Source: CAZYQW01 sp964649825 | GTDB taxonomy: Bacteria; Planctomycetota; B15-G4; JADJEK01 | DNA length: 56,948 nt | Reading direction: 5' to 3' | NCBI GenBank assembly: GCA_964649825.1 | Contig: CAZYQW010000139.1 | Span: forward strand, 1-56,948 | Part shown: piece by piece, positions 1-8,100 of the stretch | Layout of the letters: each line of letters starts with the position of its first letter | Numbering within the stretch: the first letter of the stretch is position 1 | Position numbers and translations under genes: made by a program | The notes under the pieces: model-generated | Databases searched by the model: none | Told to the model about the DNA's origin: nothing | Seen by the model: only the letters and a program-made list of their open reading frames with translations

Positions 1-58
1 GACGAAGAGCTCTCCAGAGTGATACCGCGTGGAACGGGGACGGGGGAAGCGCGGAGGG

Positions 59-727
59 TCAGGGGGGGAGGCCTTCGGGGGGGATGGTCGGGCCGGGGAT
101 CTCGGATGGATCGATGAGGTGGAAGCGGCGCCAGCCGAGCAAGAGGTCGAAGACGCGGGTGTCGGTGACGGGACGGGGGACGTCGGGGACGAGGTCGGTG
201 TAGCGGTGGCCGCTGGACCAGCCGTTGAACCAGGGGGCGGAGGAGAAGAGATCGACGGGCCAGGGGAGCTTGACGCGATGGCGGCGCGCGTTGTTGAGGA
301 CGTAGGCGAGGACGCGGCGGATCTCCTTCGCGTTCTTGAGCACACGATCGTGGTAGCGGTCGCGGAACACGCGGCCGCGGCGGCCCCACAGCCGGTTCAG
401 GCCCTTGGCGATGCGGATCAGCAGGCCCTGCAGACCACGAGAGACGGCGCGGCGGTCGTCACCCTCGACGATGAGGTGGAGGTGGTTGTTCTGCACCGTG
501 TAGTGGCACAGCCGGAAGCCGAAGCGATTGCAGCCGGCCACGAACGCCTCGCGCAGCGTGCGATACGCCCTCTTGTTCCGCAGCTTCGGCAACCCCTCCC
601 GAAGCTTCACCGTCACGTGGACGGTTCGACCATCGATCGCCTCCCGCGCGTGATGCGACACCCCCGACCCCCGCTTCGGCTTGGGCCCCGGTCGCTTGCG
701 CATGGTCGTCGAAGGTCGGGTCATCAT
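59..727 (-). CDS. REP-associated tyrosine transposase (IS200-like, Y1 family)
   Basis: This encodes a 222-residue HUH single-strand transposase of the Y1/RAYT family, which nicks and joins hairpin-flanked DNA through a catalytic tyrosine. Numbered from the upstream in-frame ATG at 850, the HUH-type motif 'NNHLHLIVEG' lies at 121-130. It is followed by 'GRVFRDRYHDRVL' and the helix 'RVLAYVLNNARRH', whose Tyr is the likely nucleophile. I chose the ATG at 725-727 because a sigma-70-like promoter sits just upstream (-35 TTGACC, 17 bp, -10 TATATG) and would place transcription start at or next to this ATG, giving a leaderless mRNA; no Shine-Dalgarno is present. A second ATG follows immediately. 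I saw no IS200-type terminal hairpins, so it may be a domesticated single-copy RAYT. The family call is firm; mobility is unknown. Confidence 0.85.
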   Translation of the reverse strand: MMTRPSTTMRKRPGPKPKRGSGVSHHAREAIDGRTVHVTVKLREGLPKLRNKRAYRTLREAFVAGCNRFGFRLCHYTVQNNHLHLIVEGDDRRAVSRGLQGLLIRIAKGLNRLWGRRGRVFRDRYHDRVLKNAKEIRRVLAYVLNNARRHRVKLPWPVDLFSSAPWFNGWSSGHRYTDLVPDVPRPVTDTRVFDLLLGWRRFHLIDPSEIPGPTIPPEGLPP

Positions 728-734
728 TAGGGCA

Positions 735-763
735 CATATAAATGCGGATCGAACCAAGGTCAA
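735..763 (-). promoter_or_regulatory. sigma-70-like promoter of the RAYT gene (leaderless)
   Basis: On the minus strand, TTGACC (758-763) and TATATG (735-740) are separated by exactly 17 bp. The -10 hexamer ends 7 nt before the ATG at 725-727, so the predicted transcript begins at or within a base or two of the start codon. The AT-rich patch stands out from GC-rich surroundings. The rest of 728-934 shows only a perfect 10-bp palindrome at 928-937 overlapping the stop of the neighbouring gene. Confidence 0.6.
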
Positions 764-934
764 GGCGCGGCGTCGAACGACTTCGACTTTCTTTTCTTGG
801 CATCGAGCCGCGCGTCCCCGCCACCGTTCGTCCCCGCTCCCGCGTACCACGTCGTTCCTCCTGTCCGCGTTGTCAGGAAGCGACGGCCAGACTGGTGGCC
901 GCGTTCGCGCGGCAGTTCACGGTGCGTTGACGCG

Positions 935-2452
935 TCAGTTCGGATCGGTGGGATCGAGGAGATCGAGGTGTCGCCGCGCGTCGGCATTGGCGGGATCGAT
1001 CGCGAGCAGGCGGTGGAGCGCGTCGCGCGCGCCGGCCAGGTCGCCGTCCTGCCGCCGGAGGCCGTAGAGGACGAGGAGCTTCGTCGGAGTCGGATCGATC
1101 GCGATCGCCCGCTCCAGCGTGGACGCGGCGGCGGCGAGGTCGCCGGCCTCTCGTTGCGCGGATCCGAGCAGGTTCAAGAGGCGGGCGTCGTGGAAGAGGC
1201 CGTATCGATCGGCGCGCTCGAGGTACGGCAGACTCGCGCGGGCGAGGCTCGTCCGCCCGCTGGCCGGCGATCGCCGGACCTCGTCGAACCTTCGATCTCC
1301 CTCGCGCACGTTGTACTGCACGAACGCGCTGTGGAGGACGAACGCCAGAAGCAGTCCGGTCGTGATCCCGGCCGCGATCCCCGCGCGCGAAAAGCGCCCG
1401 CCCGATTTCAACGGATGGTTCTGCACGGCGAGGTCTCGGCGCCGCACGAGGCGCAGGAGGACGACGACGCAGAACGCCGCAATCACGGCCAAGCCGATCG
1501 ACAGCAGAAGAGGCACGAGGTTGTAGAGCCCGCGAAACGCGTACGCGGAGACGAGGAACGCGAGAACGAGGATCACCTCTTCGCCGATCGAGAAGTCGTA
1601 CGCCTTCTTTGCCTTCGAGCGCCGCGCGGCGCCGGTCCGGGAGGCGCCTCGGAGGCCGAAGTAGAGGGCGTTTTTCGGACATCCTGCGACACAGTCGAGG
1701 CATTTCATGCAGCCGGGGTCGACGACCATCCCGAAGCGCGCGACCTCCTCGTGGACGCGCACGTTGCTCGTGCAGTTCGCGGTGCAGTGGCCGCACTGCT
1801 CGCACGCGGAGGTCACGCGGATCCGTCCCGGCGCGAAGCGATCGGCGACGCCGAACACCGCCCCGTACGGACATCCGTAGGTGCAAAACCCCTTGCCGCC
1901 GAGGAGCCAGACGATCAGGAAGCCGTCGACCAGGACGGTGAGGGCCGCGATCCACGGTCCTGGAAACGTCGCCCAGAACGAATCGGTCGTCAAGTGAAGC
2001 ACGAGCGCCGGGAAATCCCGCCCATCCAGCCACCGCGTCACCTGCGGCCACGCGAACATGTAGAGCGCGGTGCAGATCGGCACGAACACGAGGACGCGCG
2101 AGCGCACGGGATGAGGACGCAGTCCGATGCGCCGCAGGAGCCAGGCGCAGAGGTCCTGATAGGCCACGACGTGGCAGGCCCAGCCGCAGAAGAAGCGGCC
2201 GACCACGAGGGTGAGCAGGATCAGCGCCACGAACAGGAGGAACCCCGCGTTCACGTAGCCGAGCTCGAGCGTCTGCATCGCCTCCGACGGTTCGACCGGC
2301 GTCAGCGTGGAGCCGGCGATCTTCCAGTGTGCCACGTGCGCGAGGATGATCGCGTGCACCGCGACGAGCACGACCGCGCGCGCCCGGCCGGCGCGGGACG
2401 GCGCGGCAGGTCCGCAGCGGAGCTTGGGGAGGCGTGGCGTCGGTAGGTGCAT
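935..2452 (-). CDS. membrane polyferredoxin (NapH/CcoG-like 4Fe-4S protein) with C-terminal TPR region
   Basis: This 505-residue protein starts at the ATG at 2450-2452. The first ~340 residues hold several membrane segments with Cys motifs of the NapH/NosR/CcoG type: 'RFFCGWACH' near residue 89 and 'GFCTYGCPYG' near 190-194. Two ferredoxin clusters follow, CEQCGHCTANC (Cys 217, 220, 223, 227) and CMKCLDCVAGC (Cys 248, 251, 254, 258). After two more hydrophobic segments, the last ~100 residues form a TPR-like helical repeat ending 'LLAIDPANADARRHLDLLD'. Such proteins pass electrons at the membrane or help assemble respiratory oxidases; the partner here is unknown because no oxidase or reductase gene is adjacent. 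Upstream, TACAAT at 2482-2487 could be a -10 element, but no clear -35 is seen. The in-frame extension upstream to 2869 is non-homologous low-complexity sequence, so it was excluded. Confidence 0.8.
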   Translation of the reverse strand: MHLPTPRLPKLRCGPAAPSRAGRARAVVLVAVHAIILAHVAHWKIAGSTLTPVEPSEAMQTLELGYVNAGFLLFVALILLTLVVGRFFCGWACHVVAYQDLCAWLLRRIGLRPHPVRSRVLVFVPICTALYMFAWPQVTRWLDGRDFPALVLHLTTDSFWATFPGPWIAALTVLVDGFLIVWLLGGKGFCTYGCPYGAVFGVADRFAPGRIRVTSACEQCGHCTANCTSNVRVHEEVARFGMVVDPGCMKCLDCVAGCPKNALYFGLRGASRTGAARRSKAKKAYDFSIGEEVILVLAFLVSAYAFRGLYNLVPLLLSIGLAVIAAFCVVVLLRLVRRRDLAVQNHPLKSGGRFSRAGIAAGITTGLLLAFVLHSAFVQYNVREGDRRFDEVRRSPASGRTSLARASLPYLERADRYGLFHDARLLNLLGSAQREAGDLAAAASTLERAIAIDPTPTKLLVLYGLRRQDGDLAGARDALHRLLAIDPANADARRHLDLLDPTDPN

Positions 2453-2672
2453 CGGATCGAGCGCGCGGGAGCCGCGTCGGTCGATTGTAGGGTCCCGAGC
2501 CCCTCGTGTGAGCATCGCGTCGGGACGGATCGCCGTCCACGAGCGGCTCGCGGCTCTCGGCGCGACGCAGGATCGGCATTTGATCGCACTTGATTCTGGC
2601 CGCCCCGGCCACGGGGGATTGGAGTACGATCCCTTTTTCTGCCGCCCCGTCAGCAAGAGGATTCGCCGTTCT

Positions 2673-4250
2673 ATGCGTACGCTCTCCATCCTCGTTCTTG
2701 CCGCGTCTTTGTCGCCGGCGGCGTCCGCGCAGCCGAACTTGCGCCCGGGCACCGATGTGTCGCTCGGGGGGCTCGGCGACATCTCGGGTCTTGCCCACGT
2801 CGGTACGTTCCCCAATGGTCGCATGGCGCTCGCCATGGAGACGACGTCCTGCAACCTGGGGACGGTCAACGTTCCGTGGAAGAAGGCGATGAACGCCGAT
2901 CACCCGTTCATCGCGTTCCTGATCGCGCGCGAGACGGGCGACCGGATGGTGCAGATCTCCGATCGCAGCTTCATCAAGCACGGCTTCTTCGCGCTCAGCC
3001 AGAACGCGTGCACGCCGTGCCAGAACCCGAGCAACGGGACGTTCCTCGGGGTCGGCTGCTCGGACGTGTACGGGATCGGCAACAACGGCGACGACTTCTG
3101 GCTCGCGCCCGCCGACGAGGTGGACCCGTGGACGGGTGCGTGGCAGCCGGTCTGCTCGCACTTCGACAAGGGCGAGCCCCCGCTCGCCGCGCCGTTGGAC
3201 TGCGATGGCCAGAAGAGCCCGATCAATCCGGCGAGCCCGCTCGGCAATCGCGTTCGCGTCGACGACGCCGACCTGAACTCGCCCGGATCGAACTTCTACT
3301 TCCAGGGCATGTACGTCGTGATCGGCGAGGCCGAGGCGGACCGTGGCAACAACATCGGATCCCGGCGCTTCACTGCGAACTGGACTGGTGGAGGATGGAA
3401 CCTCCAGGTGCCCTCGGTCGCCTCGGGAAATGTGCTGAAGCAGGGATCGATCCTGCGGCAATGGAGCGGCGCGTCGTTGGCGTCGGCGTCGAACGGCGAC
3501 GATGACGGTCGCATCTACGTCGCGGTCAAGACGATCGACCTCGGAAACGGTTTCCATCGCTACGAGTACGCGGTCCACAACCGTGACAACGAGCGCGCGG
3601 TGGGGACGTTCCGGATCCCGGTCTGCCCCGGCGCGACCGTCCAGAACGTCGGGTTCCACGACGTCGATCCGGACGTCGGGAACGACTGGTCGTTCTCGCA
3701 GACCGCGACCGAGATCGTCTTCTCGACCACCGGCAACCCGATCCGTTGGAACACCTTCTACAACTTCTGGTTCGAGTGCTCGGCCGCGCCGCTGGCGAAC
3801 AACACGCTCGTGCTCGGACAGCACGACCCGGGTCCCGGTGCCGATTGGCTGGCCGTGACGTCGACCGCGCCGCTGCGTTCGAACACGGGACCGGTCATCG
3901 GTCAGGGCACGATCGGCAGCAACGGGTTCGTGCCTCAGCTCCGTGGCTGCGGCCAGCTCGGCAGCGGGCAGCAGGCGGACGTGGTGCTGCGTCTGGCCGA
4001 GCCGAACGCGCCGGCGTTCCTGGTTGCCGGTCTGCAGAACAACCCGGCTCAGCTCTTCGATGGGACGCTCTACCCGAACCCGGTTCTCGTGGTCGTGGGG
4101 GTCCACACGAACCCCGACGGAGAGTTCGTGTTCCCGGTGCCGGGCGGCGGCGGGTTGGTCGACGTCTACACCCAGTACCTGGTGAGCGACGCCGGAACGC
4201 CGTTCGGATACTCGTTCTCGAACGCGCACGTGTTCCACTTCACTCCCTAG
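2673..4250 (+). CDS. secreted protein of unknown function with shared C-terminal module
   Basis: This 525-residue exported protein begins with a clear signal peptide (MRTLSILVLAASLSPAASAQ). The ATG at 2673 is 12 nt after AAGAGG. I do not recognise an enzymatic domain. The mature part is rich in Asn, Gly and aromatic residues, with Cys-containing stretches ('NACTPCQNPSNG', 'PVCSHFDKGEPPL') typical of secreted beta-rich proteins. The last ~110 residues form a distinct module: a Gly/Cys-rich lead, a beta-rich core, then 'VYTQYLVSDAG' and 'SFSNAHVFHF'. The 1033-residue repeat protein at 47528-50629 ends with the same layout ('FQYLTLDPQG', 'SFSNALELVIG'). It is transcribed divergently from the polyferredoxin gene, and a 9-bp-stem hairpin follows it. 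Confidence 0.75.
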   Translation: MRTLSILVLAASLSPAASAQPNLRPGTDVSLGGLGDISGLAHVGTFPNGRMALAMETTSCNLGTVNVPWKKAMNADHPFIAFLIARETGDRMVQISDRSFIKHGFFALSQNACTPCQNPSNGTFLGVGCSDVYGIGNNGDDFWLAPADEVDPWTGAWQPVCSHFDKGEPPLAAPLDCDGQKSPINPASPLGNRVRVDDADLNSPGSNFYFQGMYVVIGEAEADRGNNIGSRRFTANWTGGGWNLQVPSVASGNVLKQGSILRQWSGASLASASNGDDDGRIYVAVKTIDLGNGFHRYEYAVHNRDNERAVGTFRIPVCPGATVQNVGFHDVDPDVGNDWSFSQTATEIVFSTTGNPIRWNTFYNFWFECSAAPLANNTLVLGQHDPGPGADWLAVTSTAPLRSNTGPVIGQGTIGSNGFVPQLRGCGQLGSGQQADVVLRLAEPNAPAFLVAGLQNNPAQLFDGTLYPNPVLVVVGVHTNPDGEFVFPVPGGGGLVDVYTQYLVSDAGTPFGYSFSNAHVFHFTP

Positions 4251-4280
4251 TCCGCGCGAAGCTGCCTCGGACTCACGTCG

Positions 4281-4309
4281 CGGGACTCGGCGCTCGACGT
4301 CGAGTCCCG
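4281..4309 (+). terminator. hairpin, probable terminator of the secreted-protein gene
   Basis: A perfect 9-bp inverted repeat, CGGGACTCG (4281-4289) and CGAGTCCCG (4301-4309), encloses an 11-nt loop and lies 31 bp after the stop of the gene ending at 4250. No T tract follows, so termination by this hairpin is inferred. The remainder of 4251-4435 shows nothing else recognisable. Confidence 0.4.
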
Positions 4310-4435
4310 CTCGTCGTCTCGAAGGTCCGCGCCGGACGTTCCTCGTCCCAAAAGATCGCAAGAAAATCCGGTGAGCACTTCGTCGCGTCCGCATACCCCT
4401 CTTGCGGAGAGAACGCCGCGGAGACAGGCACCACG

Positions 4436-5089
4436 ATGCGCACCCCCGATCCTGCCCTCTGGTCCACGGAGGAGTGGTACCGCGCGTTCGAACGCGCCGA
4501 ACGACGTCGAAGCCCGATGATCGCCGCCATGGAGGGCCGCTCTCTCGACGCTCCGACCCTCTCGCGCGCCATCGAGCTGGTCGCCCACCGGCCGCGTACG
4601 CTGGAGCGATCGAGTCGCTTCGCCCTCGTCGCGCGGCCGCTCCGCCGTCATCTGGAGGATGAACCGAGCACCCCGTGCTGGCCACCGTCGGAGGATGCGT
4701 CGTCGGATCCGTCGCTGGCGCCGGGCGGGCCGGTGGACACCGCCATCCTCGACGCGCAGTGCCCGGTGTACCGCCGCAGCCGGGTGCTCCATCGGGAGAT
4801 CCTCCGGCGCGCGCGGGCGGACGGCGCCCAGGTCGCCGCGTCCACGCACTACGTGCTTGAGCTCCTCGCGTCGGCCCAGGTCGTCGTCGCGCTCGGCCGT
4901 CATTGGAGCCGGGCGTTGTTCTCCGACGCGCCGCTGGCGGCCGCCTTTCGCGTCGCGTCCGGCCGCTTCCGGACCGTTTCACGAGTGCTCCGCCGCCATG
5001 CCTCCTCGTCGCGACCCGGCCTCGCCGATGAAGCGGCGGCGATCGCTCGCGGATTCTGCTCGGCCGCGAAGGCATGGGAGCGGAGCTGA
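4436..5089 (+). CDS. hypothetical protein, 217 aa
   Basis: This is a soluble, Arg/Ala/Ser-rich protein starting MRTPDPALWSTEEWYRAFER. Codon use matches real genes here (GC-rich third positions, acidic/Trp-rich opening, a long alpha-helical C-terminal half). I recognise no family. The opening motif 'P-x-LWSTEEWYRAFERAERRR' and the C-terminal stretch of hydrophobic/Arg helices suggest a small helical protein, with no signal peptide or membrane span. It lies between the secreted-protein gene and the helicase operon, which ends on the opposite strand 76 bp further right, so it is convergent with that operon. No strong ribosome site is visible (GGAG is 12-16 nt upstream), which keeps confidence moderate. 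Confidence 0.55.
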   Translation: MRTPDPALWSTEEWYRAFERAERRRSPMIAAMEGRSLDAPTLSRAIELVAHRPRTLERSSRFALVARPLRRHLEDEPSTPCWPPSEDASSDPSLAPGGPVDTAILDAQCPVYRRSRVLHREILRRARADGAQVAASTHYVLELLASAQVVVALGRHWSRALFSDAPLAAAFRVASGRFRTVSRVLRRHASSSRPGLADEAAAIARGFCSAAKAWERS

Positions 5090-5164
5090 GCGGAGAGAAC
5101 CGGAGATGCCACGCTCAAGAACGGGAGGTACTTGTCGTGCGGGGCCTGACCTCATTCGCGCAGT

Positions 5165-8100
5165 TCAGGTTCGGTCAGGTCGTGCCGACTCTTGGAGGGC
5201 AGTCACCCGATACGTCTCGTGCACGTCTCGCGCACAATGCTCCGGCGCCTTCAGAATCGTTGCGCCCCAGAACGTCAGAACCCTCCAGCCCTGCTTCTGC
5301 AGCCAGTTCCGCTTTCGCGCGTCCATGGCCAGGGTCTCGGGGTTGCCGTGCCAGGCGTAGCCGTCACAGTACACGGCGAGCTTGGCGCCGGGCCACGCGA
5401 AGTCCGGAACGGTCACGAGGCCGCCATCCTCGTCGTGAAGCTCGAGGTCGCGCTCCGGCGGGGGAAGGTCGGGCAGCTCGATCAGTGCCTTCAAGAGGAT
5501 CTCTTCGATGGGTCCTTTGGCATAGGTCTTCCTCTCCGCCTCCATGCCGCGAGTGCGCAGCATCTCCTCGAGCACGACCGCGCTGTCGCCCGGTTCTTGC
5601 TCCACGGGTTCGACGGGATCCAATTCGGCCAGCAACCGCAGGATGTCACGCACTCGCTCCTTGTCGAGGCGGGCATGACGCCACTGGTTGCGGTAGTGCT
5701 TGAGGCAGAGGTAGCAAGCCTTCACGCAATCGTGGCCGAAGAGACGCTTCTGAGCGACGACCGCCACGTCAGGTAGGCGACGGGCGATCTCCTCGACGTA
5801 GCCGGCTCCCCCCGGGACGTTCTCGTAGAGCACGATCTCGTCCCCGTTCCGGTCGGGCGCCGACCGCCGCAGGAAGCCCGAGACTTCCCCCGGCTCCAGT
5901 TCCAGAACGACCGTCGACGCGGCGAGAAGCGCCTCGGCGAGCGTCTCTAGAGTCGGCGAAATCGCCTTCGGATCCTCGGCCGACGAGTCCCCCGGCCGCG
6001 GGATCGCGAGCACGAGCGCATCCGTACGGTACCGGTACGCAAGAACGAGGCGCTGCGGCTCTCCGGAGCAGAAGCGGCGATGATCGTTGGTCCACTTCTC
6101 GATCTGCCTCTTCTTCGCAGGGTCGGACGCGTCGTGCGGGAGATGCTTGCCGCAGTCCGGACAGAGGCGGAAGCGTGCTCCTTCGGTTCGACGCGCATCG
6201 AGCTTCCCCCAGTTCGTCACGAGGATCTCGGCGCCACGCCGCACCTCCACGGGGTGAAGCGCATAGGGATACAGCGCGCACGACGAGTCGCGAGGAGCCA
6301 GGATGTGATCCCTCCGCTCATGCGCCTCGCGCTGGCGCGACTCCTCCTCCGAGCCAATCTTCAGGTTCTCCTCGGCCTCGAAGTCCTCGACGAAAACCAG
6401 GTCGTCGGCGCCACCGAGGGCGGCACCGCACCGAGGGCACTCGTTCCGCGGGGCCTCGATGGCCTCGTCGCAGGTCGTGCAGAAGCAGTACGCGGCGAGC
6501 CGGCCCGATGTTTCCGCGTCGGAGCGGCCAGCGCCATCGAGCCGCCGGCCCGGCCCGCCGGCGAACAGCACGCGAATCGACTTCAGCTTGTGGCCGTTCG
6601 CATAGACGAAGTTGCCCGGCGCGAACTCCTCGATAGCGATCGTCGCCGGCCGGTACAGGGTCGGCGTGTCCGAGACGCCTGGATCGAGTGTGAACGTGTC
6701 GGTCGGGAACTGGTAGGCGGGGAGCACGTCTCGCGTCGACAGGTAGTTCAACGTGTACGCCGACCGTTCGGTCGTGATCTCGCGGTAGGCCCGTTTGCGC
6801 GCCGCGGCCTTCTTCTCGTCCTGACGCGGCGATCCGATCGTGGAGTACTCACGGAACTCGACGTCCAGTTGGCGCACGCGCTCCCACCACCGGTCGAGGA
6901 CGTGTTCTATGAGCTTCCGGAACCCGGCCACGATTCCCTCGACACGGGAACGATCAAAGCGCGTCGTACGTCCCACCGCTCGGTCCTCCTCGAGCATCTC
7001 GTCGAGGCGACCGATCAGCACCGGCTGGCGCTGGTCGATCTCGGAGAACAGGCCCGCGAGAGACTCCGGATTCCACCGGGTCGGCATACGCGAATCGTCG
7101 AGCAGGTCGCCCATGTGCGCCGGAAGCTGGGCCTCCAGGTTCTCGAGCAGGAACGACCGAAGGTGGCGGTCGACGATCCGCTCGTTGTCCAGACGGATCC
7201 GCGGGGGGGCGAAGCGGCCGGAGACGAGCCATTCCGGCTCCTCGAACGCGTGCCGGTCGTGGGCCCCTCCCGCGCAGAACGTCGACACGAATCCGATCCG
7301 GAGCCGCCGTCCGGCCCGCCCGACGCGCTGAGCATAGTTGGCGGGCGTCGGCGGCGCGTTGCGCAGCACGACCGCCAGCAAGGGACCGATGTCGACACCC
7401 AGCTCGAGCGTCGGCGTGCAGACCAGGACGTCGAGCTTGCCGTCCTTGAAGCTCGTCTCCCGGCGCGCGCGCTCTTCCCCGTCCACCTGCGCGCTGTGCT
7501 CGGCCACCAGCAGGCGCTGCGGTTGTCTTTCAGTGTAGAGCCCGACGTAGTAGTTGTCCCGGTCGATCTCCGCCGGGAGAAGTTCGCCCGCGACGCAGCG
7601 GGGCGTCGGGCAGGTCGGAAGGTCGTACTCGCGCCACGTCTGGCACGCGCTGCAGCGAAGGCCGCTCTTCGCGGACCGCAGGCGGATGACACGGGCGCTC
7701 AGTTGAAGCGCTCGAAGTGCGTGCGTGCGCTCGGCCGCCGGGATCGGGAAGTCGGTCGCCTCCTCGAGGATCTCGTTCTCGACGAGGATCGGCACGACCG
7801 CTCGCAGGAAACGCTCGGCCGACGCTCGATCGCCGGTGACGCGAGCCACGATCTTCTGCGGCGCGGCGAGCTGCCCTGACTTGGGGTTCTCCTGGAAGAA
7901 GCCATCCAGACGCTGGGACTTGCGAACGTGATCCGGCCGGTCGAGCGCGAACGCGTGCGGCTTGCGATCCCGATCCGGGAACCGGACGTTGTAGGGCTCC
8001 TCCTCGAGCTCGCGGTATTGCCGCATCCGTCCGGGATCGATGTACACGCGAAAGAAGTCGTACGAGACAGCGCGCTTTGCGCGCATGTGGTCGAGCACGG

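Noticed and set aside
873..5075. 1400-codon open frame on the minus strand
   Set aside because: It overlaps the polyferredoxin, a secreted protein with a clear signal peptide and another gene; its translation is Arg/Pro/Ala-rich without motifs, a by-product of high third-position GC.
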